This document shows positions 18,187 to 25,745 of a DNA stretch of 42,681 bases, in pieces; within the stretch, counting starts at the first letter, position 1, and each line of letters starts with the position of its first letter. The notes beneath the pieces are model-generated. The model searched no databases. It was not told the origin of the DNA and saw only the letters and a list, made by a program, of their open reading frames with translations. The DNA is taken from the IMG/VR virus record IMGVR_UViG_3300042691_042880, positions 1 through 42,681 of that record; one strand, 5' to 3'. The position numbers were made by a program, and so were the translations under genes. Source of the stretch: a virus.

Positions 18187-18527
18187 GCCTATACGCAGAA
18201 TTTGTAAAAGAAACAGTCGGTTGGGACACTTTAGAAGATGAAGATAGCTTCACCACTTATCAAATAGTTAGCGCAGGAAATGTAAAGCAGTTAAAAGTTA
18301 TTGAAATGTTTATTAGAGAGAATGCTAGAGGAAGAGCCAAGTGGTCTACCATTATGGAGCAAGTTACTGAAATTGCTAAAAACAATGGGTGTAACGTTTT
18401 GGCAGCTCAAATAAGTACGTCAACGCCATTATATATACAACAAAGAACCTCCCACCTTTGTCAAAAGTTTGGGATGGAAAAAACCTACGAAGATATATTT
18501 CAAATTGTATTTAGTAAGAGGATTTAA
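18183..18527 (+). CDS. GNAT-fold acetyltransferase-like protein
   Basis: A 114-residue protein whose second half follows the GNAT pattern: RENARGRAKWSTIMEQ (the acetyl-CoA loop and helix), AKNNGCNVLAAQIS (strand), and LCQKFGMEKTYEDIFQIVFSK (terminal helix and strands). The RGxA loop is a weak form of the usual R-x-x-G-x-G/A signature. Small GNAT-like genes occur among ejection-protein genes of other podoviruses. It overlaps its upstream neighbour by ATGA. Its 3' part contains promoter copy 4 inside the coding sequence. Catalytic activity is uncertain. Confidence 0.5.
   Translation: MSLYAEFVKETVGWDTLEDEDSFTTYQIVSAGNVKQLKVIEMFIRENARGRAKWSTIMEQVTEIAKNNGCNVLAAQISTSTPLYIQQRTSHLCQKFGMEKTYEDIFQIVFSKRI
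18418..18435 (+). promoter_or_regulatory. Late phage promoter motif, copy 4, inside a coding sequence
   Basis: CGTCAACGCCATTATATA lies within codons for STPLYI of the GNAT-like gene and about 95 bp before the ATG at 18531. The 14-base stretch AACGCCATTATATA equals copies 2 and 3. The longer distance to the next gene and weaker upstream bases make it less certain than the others. Confidence 0.5.
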
Positions 18528-18530
18528 TTT

Positions 18531-19490
18531 ATGAGTAAAAACGCTGGAAAATCGGAAATGAAAGAGTCTAACAAGATTCTTCGTGACAACGTAGCAAGGC
18601 TAGAAGCTATTGGTGTTCCTACAATTGAAGCTCAAAAGATCGCTCTTGAGACTCCCGAGCTTGTAGGACTTTTAGAAGCAGAGCAGCTTGGTCCTTCAGC
18701 TACAGAAAATATAGCATTTGATCCAAGACTCAGAGAAGCTCAATTATCAGCTCTTGATGATATGAGAGGATTATCTGAAACAGGACTTGGAGCAGAAGAT
18801 TTAGCCGCTCTTGACCAAATTAAGAGATCATCTCTAGGACAAGCAGAAGCACAAAAACAGTCAGTTTTAGCCGATGCAGCCGCTAGAGGAATGATGGATA
18901 GCGGGTCAGCTTTAGCCGCTCAATTAAGCGCAGGACAAGCCGCAGCGGATAGAGTAAGTCAGCAAGGGATGCAACAAGCAGCTCAAGCAGCTCAAGCAAG
19001 AAGAGCAGCCATTGGTGATGTAGCCAATATGGCAAGCAGAGCTTCCGCAGAAGATTTAGGCTTAAAAACTCAACAAGCATCTGCTCGTGATACTATTGCA
19101 CAATTTAACACTCAAAATAGACAAGGCGTTAACGCTTCTAATTTAGCTTCAAGACAGTCAATTGAAAATCAAAGAGCTGGAAATGTTAACCAAGCAGAAA
19201 TGTATAATAAAGGATTAATCCAGCAAAAATTCCAAAACGAGATGTCTAAAGCAACTGGAGTAACTGGAGCAAATAGTAACTTGGCAGCAAACCTTCAAAA
19301 TCAAGCAAGTGCTGCTCAGCAAGCTCAGCAAGCTCAAACTTCAGCCATTCTTAATGCTGGTACATCAATAGCCACAGCAGGACTTAAAGGTGGATTTGGA
19401 GGCGGTGGCGCAGCTCCAACACCATCAGGAAAAGGTGGGGTAGCGGTTCCAGGGTCTTTTGACGAGGATTACATGAAGAGAGGAAGGTAA
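18531..19490 (+). CDS. Ala/Gln-rich internal virion protein
   Basis: A 319-residue, strongly helical protein rich in Ala, Gln and Ser, with long heptad-like stretches (around residues 85-235, for example AAARGMMDSGSALAAQLSAG) and a glycine-rich C-terminal tail (GLKGGFGGGGAAPTPSGKGG). Its composition and position between two other ejection-type proteins suggest an internal core or ejection protein. There is no enzymatic motif. AAGAGGA precedes the ATG; promoter copy 4 lies upstream within the previous gene. Confidence 0.5.
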   Translation: MSKNAGKSEMKESNKILRDNVARLEAIGVPTIEAQKIALETPELVGLLEAEQLGPSATENIAFDPRLREAQLSALDDMRGLSETGLGAEDLAALDQIKRSSLGQAEAQKQSVLADAAARGMMDSGSALAAQLSAGQAAADRVSQQGMQQAAQAAQARRAAIGDVANMASRASAEDLGLKTQQASARDTIAQFNTQNRQGVNASNLASRQSIENQRAGNVNQAEMYNKGLIQQKFQNEMSKATGVTGANSNLAANLQNQASAAQQAQQAQTSAILNAGTSIATAGLKGGFGGGGAAPTPSGKGGVAVPGSFDEDYMKRGR

Positions 19491-19495
19491 CAACC

Positions 19496-20677
19496 ATGGC
19501 AAATTTTAAAAGTCCCCCAACCGATTGGCAAGCTATTCAAGATAACTATAACGCAATGAATGATATTTCAATTCCGTTTAGGGCTGATCCTGAAGATGTA
19601 ATTGAACCTGAGCAATCAATGACTCCAGTTCAAGTTCAAGACCGAGTGCCTCCTCAGCAAAACAATGCCAATATGAAAGCTGAAAATACAGCAAGTGAGG
19701 ACGCTGGAAAAACTCCTCCACCGCCACCACCTCCTTCAGCTCCTTCAGCACAAGAATCTCTTTTAGAAGAGTTCAGAAAGATGAGAGAAGGTGAGGAAAC
19801 TCAATTAAAGGAAGCAAGAGATTCTGACAGACGTTGGAAAATGGGAGCAGCTTTAGGTGACTCTTTAGCGACTATTTTAAACGCTCAATCTCAAATGAAC
19901 GTAAAAGCTCCAAATGTTAAAGTTCAACAAGGTGCAGGACTTCAAGATTTAGTTAAAAACTTTGAAGATGCTCCGTTAATTGAAAACGATTTAAAAAGAA
20001 AAAGAGAAGAATTATTGGCTCAATATAAAGCAATGACTGATAAAGAAAAAGCAGCTCTTGAAGCAAGAAAAGTAGGAGCTTATGAGAGGCAAGTGGCAAA
20101 TCAAGGACTTTTAAGGACAGCTAAACCTTCAGAAGGTGAAAAAACTGTAGACAGAGAATTTGCTAAAAAGTATAATGAATGGGCAACTGGCGGAAAAGCT
20201 GACTATGAAGAGAATGCTAAGATTTTTAACGAAGCTATATCACAGTTACAATCAGGAAAAGTTTCAACCGGCTTTTTTGATGGAGCAGGAACTAAAATTC
20301 CAGGTGTTAGAACTGATACAAAAGAGTTAGAAACAAGAGTTAGAAAAGCTGTCAATGGTATGCTTAGAGCTACACTAGGCGCACAATTTACCGAAAATGA
20401 AGGTGAAAGGATATTTGCCCAAACATTTGACCCATCAGCCTCCCCCAAAGAGAATGTTAAAAATATGCAAACCGAGTTAGATAAGCTTGAAAAAAGAAAG
20501 AACTTACTTGAACAACAAGGAAGTGTTTTCAAAGAAAGAAAGACTCTAGCAGGATTTGATGTTCCTGAAACTACAAGAGAAGCGCAACAGGCTCCAAAAG
20601 CTCGAAAAGTTGTTATTCAAAATGGTAATAAATTTGACGCAGAAACTGGCGAATTCTTAGGAAAAGTAGGAAACTAA
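19496..20677 (+). CDS. Virion-associated helical protein with polyproline tract
   Basis: A 393-residue protein. A disordered N-terminal part carries a Pro tract near residues 75-82 (TPPPPPPPS). It is followed by a highly charged helical region (about 90-210) with many K, E, R, and a second helical part near 280-350. No catalytic or membrane motif is visible. AGAGGAAGG lies before the ATG; the next gene starts 1 bp after its stop. It probably belongs to the ejection-protein group by position only. Confidence 0.45.
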   Translation: MANFKSPPTDWQAIQDNYNAMNDISIPFRADPEDVIEPEQSMTPVQVQDRVPPQQNNANMKAENTASEDAGKTPPPPPPPSAPSAQESLLEEFRKMREGEETQLKEARDSDRRWKMGAALGDSLATILNAQSQMNVKAPNVKVQQGAGLQDLVKNFEDAPLIENDLKRKREELLAQYKAMTDKEKAALEARKVGAYERQVANQGLLRTAKPSEGEKTVDREFAKKYNEWATGGKADYEENAKIFNEAISQLQSGKVSTGFFDGAGTKIPGVRTDTKELETRVRKAVNGMLRATLGAQFTENEGERIFAQTFDPSASPKENVKNMQTELDKLEKRKNLLEQQGSVFKERKTLAGFDVPETTREAQQAPKARKVVIQNGNKFDAETGEFLGKVGN

Positions 20678-20678
20678 A

Positions 20679-22715
20679 ATGGAAACTCCTAAATTTGATC
20701 CAACTAAACCTTTTGAAGTTGAAGATTCTACTCCAACTTTCGACCCTTCTCAGCCGTTTGAAGAAATAGGCGATGATCCTGTAACTTCAGAAATGGAAGA
20801 CGTTCCTGCTCCAAAAATGGCAGCAGCCGCAGGAGCTTTAGCTGGAGCTTCTACAGACAAGACAGCAAGAGCGTTAGGTGATACTTTATATAAAAGAATT
20901 GGAGTATTAAGTCCTGAACAACTAGCAACTATTGAAGCAAATCCAGATGCATATAAAAAGATGACCGCTGAATCTTGGATGGATAATGTAAACGCATTAG
21001 CAAAAGATGCTGATGCGGCTCTTCAAAACTCTTTTGATTTTAGGAATAAAGGTGTTGAATCTTTAAATATTGCTCCAATAAAATCTGAGCAAATTCTTCA
21101 ATCGGTTGCTGACATAAATTCTCCCGCTAAGAAGAACCTACCTCCTTCGATGCTTCCAAAACCTCAAGCTAATCAAAAAGACATTTCCCAATTGGAAAAC
21201 CTTCTTAAACAGAAAAAAGAACTTGAAGCAGGACTAGCTTCACGAATTGATTCTGGTATTGAGTCAAATGCTATAAGCTCTGAAATCAAAGGACTTCAGG
21301 ATAATCTAAATGCGATTGATTCCGACATTTCAAAAGTGCAAGGCAAAATATCAACTGATATGACAAAACCGCCCGGACTATCTGAGTACAGTAAAGTCAC
21401 AGGAGTTCCTGAAGAAGTGCTTGAACTTCGACCTGATTTAATGACTAAAAATGTTGACCCAATGTATACAAGTGCTTATAAAGACTTAATATCATCACTC
21501 CCTCCTGGAGTTGAAGTAGATAAAGATAACATTGCTAAATTAATTAGAGAAGTGCAAGATAAAGCCAATTATGGGAATAATTTATCTGTTGCACCTCTTG
21601 AGAAGTTTTATAGAGAAGCAGCTAGTAATATTTCCCAACAAGTAAAAGACCTTCCTGGAGCGGAAGGGTATAAAAAAGGTCAAGAGCTTTCTAGTAAGGC
21701 AATCAGAACGACTGAAAGACTTGGGGACTTCGGTATTCAAATTAAGCCTGACATCACTGGTAAAAAAAGTGAAGCAGTGCTTAGTTCTGATAGCCAACTA
21801 AAATCTCTATTTACAAAAGGTAATGAGAAAAAGCTTGAAAGATTTAATAAAGCGGCTGATGAACTTGAAAGGCTAAAAAAGTTAGCTATAGATATGAATT
21901 TATCAGAAGAAGAGCTTCTTAAAATCGCCAGTCCTTTAAAAAAAGATTTACCATTATCTTACATAAAGAATGTTGTAGAAACTGCTAAAGATTCAACAAC
22001 AGGAAGGATTATCAAAGGTGGTATCGGTGCTGGAGTAGGTACTATGGTAGCTGGTCCGGGCGGAGGAGTTTTAGGAGCTGGTTTAGCCAATGCTGTAGCT
22101 CCAACTGGTACAAAACTTCAAGAGTACATGGCTTTAATGAAATCTAGCCAAGCTGCTAAAAATATAAGTAAGGGAGTTAAAGTAGGTCTTCCATTAGCAG
22201 GAGGTCTTTTAGCTGGAGGATTAGCCGCAACTGACGATAGGATAGATGAGTTCTCCCCTTGGGAAAAAGCAGGAGCCATTGGTGGCGAAGTGTTAAATCC
22301 TATTCCATTTACTGACGTTATTGGCGGTATGCAAGAAGCTAAAAAGGTAGAAGGAGTTATTCCATCAACTCAAGCGTTTTTGAAAGGCTATGCTGCTCCA
22401 CTTGCAACAAATGAAACAATACAAGAAAATAAAAGAATTAGAGAAATGGAAACAGGCAGAAGTCTATCCCCTTCAAAAAAGCCTGAAGAAGTGCTCCAAT
22501 CTGGAAAACTAGAAACAACAGATGGACCAGAGCTTACAGCAATTTCTCGCCAATTAGAAGCAATGACTGACAACAAAGCCGCTCAAGAATACGCTAGAGT
22601 ATTAAATTCTATTATATCGTCTCCTTCAAAAAACAAAGAAGCTCAAATTTCTGTTTTAAATCAACAGCCAGCTTTTCGTGAATTGATGAGAAAAACTAAG
22701 GGGGAGCAGAAATGA
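20679..22715 (+). CDS. Internal virion protein with FDPxxPFE repeats and glycine-zipper segments
   Basis: A 678-residue protein that opens with two copies of an FDP(T/S)xPFE motif (FDPTKPFEVED and FDPSQPFEEIG), an N-terminal signature also found in ejection proteins of other podoviruses. The middle is helical and charged. Glycine-rich hydrophobic segments appear at about 447-479 (GAGVGTMVAGPGGGVLGAG) and 500-518 (GLPLAGGLLAGGLAATDD), plausible membrane-spanning parts for DNA ejection. No lysozyme or transglycosylase motif was seen. It overlaps the coiled-coil membrane protein downstream by ATGA. Confidence 0.55.
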   Translation: METPKFDPTKPFEVEDSTPTFDPSQPFEEIGDDPVTSEMEDVPAPKMAAAAGALAGASTDKTARALGDTLYKRIGVLSPEQLATIEANPDAYKKMTAESWMDNVNALAKDADAALQNSFDFRNKGVESLNIAPIKSEQILQSVADINSPAKKNLPPSMLPKPQANQKDISQLENLLKQKKELEAGLASRIDSGIESNAISSEIKGLQDNLNAIDSDISKVQGKISTDMTKPPGLSEYSKVTGVPEEVLELRPDLMTKNVDPMYTSAYKDLISSLPPGVEVDKDNIAKLIREVQDKANYGNNLSVAPLEKFYREAASNISQQVKDLPGAEGYKKGQELSSKAIRTTERLGDFGIQIKPDITGKKSEAVLSSDSQLKSLFTKGNEKKLERFNKAADELERLKKLAIDMNLSEEELLKIASPLKKDLPLSYIKNVVETAKDSTTGRIIKGGIGAGVGTMVAGPGGGVLGAGLANAVAPTGTKLQEYMALMKSSQAAKNISKGVKVGLPLAGGLLAGGLAATDDRIDEFSPWEKAGAIGGEVLNPIPFTDVIGGMQEAKKVEGVIPSTQAFLKGYAAPLATNETIQENKRIREMETGRSLSPSKKPEEVLQSGKLETTDGPELTAISRQLEAMTDNKAAQEYARVLNSIISSPSKNKEAQISVLNQQPAFRELMRKTKGEQK

Positions 22716-22996
22716 ACACAAAGTCTCTAGAAGAAAAACTAGAAAAGATTTCTGAAAAATTAGATAAAGTGAACGATCGCTTAAACAGTGTAGATGTTAC
22801 ATTAGTAAAACAAGAAGAAAATCTTAAAGAACACATGAGACGTACTCTTTTAAATGAAACAGCCATAGAAAAGATTACAGATAACTTAATCCCTATAAAT
22901 AAACACGTTAGTCATGTTGAAGGCGCTTTAAAGTTGTTAGGAGGACTAGCCACTTTCGCTGGAGTCGTCACAGGAATTGTCAAGCTTTTCTTTTAA
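22712..22996 (+). CDS. Coiled-coil membrane protein (XhlA-like), holin/lysis candidate
   Basis: A 94-residue protein with a heptad-rich N-terminal half (LEEKLEKISEKLDKVNDRLN), a conserved-looking EENLKEHMRRT segment, a second helix (HVSHVEGALK) and one C-terminal membrane span (LLGGLATFAGVVTGIVKLFF). This layout is that of XhlA-type proteins, which are often found at the end of phage late operons and can act with holins. It is the last plus-strand gene. Its final 51 bp overlap the minus-strand small gene at 22946-23110. Confidence 0.6.
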   Translation: MNTKSLEEKLEKISEKLDKVNDRLNSVDVTLVKQEENLKEHMRRTLLNETAIEKITDNLIPINKHVSHVEGALKLLGGLATFAGVVTGIVKLFF

Positions 22997-23110
22997 TACA
23001 CCAGCTCTATCCAATTCTTCAACAATATATACGTAATCAAATGAACCATTCACTCTAATGGAATCTCTTATTAATTCTTTAATAAGGCTAACCAGTTTAC
23101 CTTTCTTCAT
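22946..23110 (-). CDS. Small hypothetical protein at the convergence point
   Basis: A 54-residue frame, from ATG (23110-23108) to TAG (22948-22946). The translation starts KKGKLVSLIKELIRDSIRVN and ends in an acidic Ser-rich tail. It lies 3' of the gene at 23111, with its ATG immediately following that gene's stop, which fits the packed style of this strand. No homolog was recognised. Its end overlaps the plus-strand membrane-protein gene in antisense. Confidence 0.5.
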   Translation of the reverse strand: MKKGKLVSLIKELIRDSIRVNGSFDYVYIVEELDRAGVLKEKLDNSCDDSSESG

Positions 23111-23638
23111 TTAATCATCCTCACTTTCTGTAATTAAATCTTCAATAATAGTTTCATCATCTTCCGTAAAATAATCTTCACTTTCCCACTCTTCCTTAAG
23201 AGTGTCTAAACGAGCTTCTCTCGCCGCTTTATTATGGATGTCTACTCTGCGCTTATAGTCGTCGCTGTAGATTTCGGCTTGGTCAAAAAACGAAGCGTAA
23301 ACATTACCAGCTTCTTTCGACTTAGCGTTAAATTCGGAAATAGCTTGCTCAATATGAGTTGGAAAATGACCATGGATATCGAAAAACTTCTTATTTGCTT
23401 TAGTTGATACCATCGCCATAATATCTCTATAAAGAGCTTTTGTTTCTTCTGTAGTCTCAAATGAGGCATGATAATACTCTTTTGCAAAAGACGCTAGAAA
23501 TTGAGTTTCTTCAGGAGAAAGCTTATCCAAATAGTCAAAGTCTATAAACTCTTTACGTTTCGGATGTGCTCCCGAGTTCCTTAAGTACTGGTAATTTTTT
23601 CTGTTTTGTTTTTTTCGGGGACCAGAAGTTTTTGTCAT
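23111..23638 (-). CDS. Charged helical protein of unknown function
   Basis: A 175-residue protein starting TKTSGPRKKQNRKNYQYLRN, with a central FIDFDYLDKLSPEETQFLAS stretch, a helix (FAKEYYHASFETTEETKALY) and a very acidic end (EEWESEDYFTEDDETIIEDL). ATG at 23638 is favoured over an ATG four codons upstream, although neither has a well-spaced SD. The gene overlaps its upstream neighbour by 86 bp. The basic-to-acidic layout could fit a DNA- or packaging-associated protein, for example a small terminase-like factor, but nothing proves this. Confidence 0.5.
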   Translation of the reverse strand: MTKTSGPRKKQNRKNYQYLRNSGAHPKRKEFIDFDYLDKLSPEETQFLASFAKEYYHASFETTEETKALYRDIMAMVSTKANKKFFDIHGHFPTHIEQAISEFNAKSKEAGNVYASFFDQAEIYSDDYKRRVDIHNKAAREARLDTLKEEWESEDYFTEDDETIIEDLITESEDD

Positions 23639-23972
23639 AGTGCAGCGCATCCTCTAATTTGGCTTCATCAAATATCCCCTTTTTAATAAGATAGAACCTT
23701 TGCTTTCCATTCCGGTGTGACGGAATCAGTTTGTTAAAACTTTGAAAGAAGGTTATCTTTTTCCCTTTGTGTGAGTTATCGTTACTTGGTTTCCATAATA
23801 CTCTATAGTAATAGAAGATCAAATAATTGGGAACGAGTTGTGTTCCAGGCTCAATACCCATATCTTCAACAAATTGTACTACAGTTTTTATAGGACGAGA
23901 AGAGTCTTTTTTTCCTCTCTTCTCACTCCCGCTATTAATAATATCAAGTAGTTCATCAATTGATCTAGACAT
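23553..23972 (-). CDS. Putative winged-helix DNA-binding protein
   Basis: A 139-residue protein. Residues about 30-95 (VVQFVEDMGIEPGTQLVPNY, LIFYYYRVLW, then FFQSFNKLIPSHRNGKQRFY) follow the pattern of the winged-helix domain found at the end of D5/P4-type helicase-primases: helix, Y..W, F...F, R...R.Y. Here it stands alone, without an ATPase. The C-terminus is lysine-rich. It follows the ClpP-like gene by 2 bp and overlaps the next gene. The fold assignment is tentative. Confidence 0.4.
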   Translation of the reverse strand: MSRSIDELLDIINSGSEKRGKKDSSRPIKTVVQFVEDMGIEPGTQLVPNYLIFYYYRVLWKPSNDNSHKGKKITFFQSFNKLIPSHRNGKQRFYLIKKGIFDEAKLEDALHYDKNFWSPKKTKQKKLPVLKELGSTSET

Positions 23973-23974
23973 AA

Positions 23975-24637
23975 TTAATCAATCCATTCATCAACAAGTT
24001 TATATTTAATTATTTCATCATACGAGAATACTTTATCTTCTTTTGTTTTTGTAATAGATAACCACTCTTTACGATCTATCTCTAATGCATCAGCCTCAGC
24101 ATAAGCTAGTTTTATATCACTAACAAACGTATCAACTGTGGTCTTTCCTTTCCCATAAGAGATACGATGTTGCATGAGTATTACATCTTTTTTAGCTATA
24201 ATTTTATCACATGAAGTAACCATAACAGAAAAAGCCATACTTTGTGCTTCTGATACATAACAATTAACCTTAATTCCTGCCGATCTTAATGAATTTAATA
24301 TCATAATCAATTGAGCACCTATATCAACTTTTCCTCCAGGTGATTGGATAATAATGTTAACACTTTCTCCAATTTTTTCAGGATTTATAAATTCCCCGTA
24401 AACAGGATTAGATACTAGTACATTCTTTCTTATTAAGTTAGCTTTTAACTCCATTATATGTAAAGGAAATACATCATCACTAATCAGAGTATAGTAGCCT
24501 AAAGCAATAACTGGATCAATTTTTTCAATTTCTTCATATGAAAAATCGGAGGTAATTTCAATATCATCATTAAATACAGAATTAGTAATACCTAAAGACA
24601 TAAATACTGAAAATAAAACAAATAGACAAAACTTCAT
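23975..24637 (-). CDS. Secreted ClpP/SppA-fold serine protease
   Basis: A 220-residue protein with an N-terminal signal peptide or anchor (FCLFVLFSVFMSLG, residues 3-16). The crotonase/ClpP fold follows: IIIQSPGGKVDIGAQL (oxyanion loop, 95-110), the nucleophile Ser133 in SEAQSMAFSVMV, and His157 in VILMQHRISYG. Cytosolic ClpP has no signal peptide, so this one probably acts in the periplasm or membrane. ClpP-like phage proteins often mature capsids, but the minus-strand location and export signal argue against that. AAAGAGGTG precedes the ATG. The Asp of the triad was not identified with certainty. Confidence 0.75.
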   Translation of the reverse strand: MKFCLFVLFSVFMSLGITNSVFNDDIEITSDFSYEEIEKIDPVIALGYYTLISDDVFPLHIMELKANLIRKNVLVSNPVYGEFINPEKIGESVNIIIQSPGGKVDIGAQLIMILNSLRSAGIKVNCYVSEAQSMAFSVMVTSCDKIIAKKDVILMQHRISYGKGKTTVDTFVSDIKLAYAEADALEIDRKEWLSITKTKEDKVFSYDEIIKYKLVDEWID

Positions 24638-24810
24638 AGCACCTCTTTTCTAGATTGTAACTCAACAAAAACTCTTTTACAAGTGTAAGTTGACTTTTTT
24701 AATATTTTAGCCAAGTCTTTACCAACTTTCAAGCAGTTGGACTTTTCTAAAAAGTGTCCATGGGTAATTTTCCCATGAGTTAATAGTAGTGTTAATAAAA
24801 AGTAGTGCAT
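24634..24810 (-). CDS. Small hypothetical protein overlapping a hairpin cluster
   Basis: A 58-residue frame, ATG at 24810-24808, TGA at 24636-24634, overlapping the ClpP-like start by ATGA. The product has a hydrophobic start (HYFLLTLLL) and a basic end with VGKDLAKILKKSTYTCKR. The last codons AAA GAG GTG supply the SD of the next gene, as expected of a real gene in this operon. Against it, there is no SD before its own ATG, and three perfect hairpins fill its middle. It may be a coding gene, a structured RNA, or both. Confidence 0.4.
   Translation of the reverse strand: MHYFLLTLLLTHGKITHGHFLEKSNCLKVGKDLAKILKKSTYTCKRVFVELQSRKEVL
24722..24777 (-). ncRNA. Three adjacent six-pair hairpins
   Basis: Read on the minus strand, CATGGG/CCCATG (24777-24759, 7-base loop), ACTTTT/AAAAGT (24755-24741, 3-base loop) and CCAACT/AGTTGG (24740-24722, 7-base loop) follow one another with 3 and 0 bases between them. 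All three stems are perfect. Such an array is unlikely in ordinary coding DNA and could fold in the mRNA just before the ClpP-like gene. A regulatory or processed RNA is inferred. Confidence 0.4.
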
Positions 24811-24813
24811 ATA

Positions 24814-25071
24814 TTATTTTCTTTTTTCTAAGAAAAGTTTTATAGCCAAGTACTCGTTGTATGCAATTTCTTTTATTCTCACTTCTGGTTCATGATCGTA
24901 ATCGTATTCTTTTAGACATACAGGACATTGTGACAGCTTGTGTTTTTGTTCGTAAATACCAAAAGCAGCACATCCTTCAATCTCCCTAACACTCCTTATT
25001 TTCCCTTCTTTATCAACCGGAATTGGAGTACAGTCATGTCTGGTTACATACCTAACAGGCCAAAAAAACAT
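24814..25071 (-). CDS. Small Cys-containing protein, possible zinc binder
   Basis: An 85-residue protein with Cys14, Cys34 and a CPVC pair at 49-52, followed by an acidic patch and a helix (IAYNEYLAIKLFLEKRK). The Cys spacing could bind one zinc ion, but no known zinc-ribbon family is clear. GAGGAG precedes the ATG. It follows the HNH gene at once, so it may be translated with it. Confidence 0.5.
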   Translation of the reverse strand: MFFWPVRYVTRHDCTPIPVDKEGKIRSVREIEGCAAFGIYEQKHKLSQCPVCLKEYDYDHEPEVRIKEIAYNEYLAIKLFLEKRK

Positions 25072-25072
25072 A

Positions 25073-25477
25073 TTAAATCTCCTCGCTTTTCTTACTCTTC
25101 TTTCTTGTTTGCGCTCTTTCCTGAGCTTCTACAACACACTTAGACAAATGACATGCCTCACATAATGGCTGAAGATTGTCTTCTTCACAAAACATGCCAT
25201 TAATAATTTCGTCCCAAGTAGGATTAGTTTTATCAACTGGCACAACTGGACTAATGTGATCGACTACAATTTTCCCAACAACAGCGTCGGGGTGAATTAG
25301 TCTGATACTTTCAATAGAGCGATCTCCGGAATAAACCACGGAATTACAAGCGGGACATTTAAACGTCATCGGTCCTATCTTCGCTTTGTCCTTCGTCGCT
25401 TTGATCGGCGGGTAATACCTCGTCAATCTTCTCAACTGGCTCATCACTCTTGCTCTCCACGATTTGCTCATCGGCAT
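25073..25477 (-). CDS. HNH endonuclease
   Basis: A 134-residue HNH nuclease. It has a basic N-terminus (SWRARVMSQLRRLTRYYPP), a zinc pair CPAC at 41-44, the catalytic DH at 73-74 in VVDHISPVVP, TWDEIINGMFC, the Asn in EEDNLQPLC (N101) and the second zinc pair C106-x2-C109 plus H110. This type occurs in many phages as a recombination, packaging or homing nuclease. The ATG at 25477 is supported by AAGGTGG upstream even though it overlaps the previous gene by 119 bp. There is no separate DNA-recognition domain, so it need not be a homing enzyme. Confidence 0.85.
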   Translation of the reverse strand: MPMSKSWRARVMSQLRRLTRYYPPIKATKDKAKIGPMTFKCPACNSVVYSGDRSIESIRLIHPDAVVGKIVVDHISPVVPVDKTNPTWDEIINGMFCEEDNLQPLCEACHLSKCVVEAQERAQTRKKSKKSEEI

Positions 25478-25745
25478 TACGTACCACCTTATCTTTAATT
25501 TCTGTAAAGTTTAAATCTTGAAGCTGGTTAAATGCCGACACTTGAGGAAGTCCGTGAATGCCGTTTTTAAACCATTCTCCCATTGTTACTAAGTATAGCT
25601 GACCATTCTCTTCAACAAGAGTCCCAGCTTTATAAGAGAGGATTGTAGCCTTCTCAGGAGTTACAAAGTTATTAACAGAAGCATCAGGATTATTCCCACT
25701 AATGATGTCTTCAAGACTGACTCTCATTGCTCTTACTTGTTTCAT
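25359..25745 (-). CDS. Hypothetical protein with acidic tail
   Basis: A 128-residue protein starting KQVRAMRVSLEDIISGNNPD, with a small beta-like middle (TLVEENGQLYLVTMGEWFKN) and an acidic, Ser/Asp/Glu-rich tail from about residue 90 (SKSDEPVEKIDEVLPADQSD). The tail is coded by the same DNA as the basic N-terminus of the HNH protein in another frame, and an acidic partner shielding the nuclease is conceivable but only a guess. It starts by ATGA overlap with the SLOG gene. Confidence 0.45.
   Translation of the reverse strand: MKQVRAMRVSLEDIISGNNPDASVNNFVTPEKATILSYKAGTLVEENGQLYLVTMGEWFKNGIHGLPQVSAFNQLQDLNFTEIKDKVVRNADEQIVESKSDEPVEKIDEVLPADQSDEGQSEDRTDDV

Noticed and set aside
23021-23045. ATATATACGTAATCAA resembling the bases after promoter copy 2
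   Set aside because: The GCC core is missing, and the stretch is coding DNA of the 54-codon minus-strand gene.
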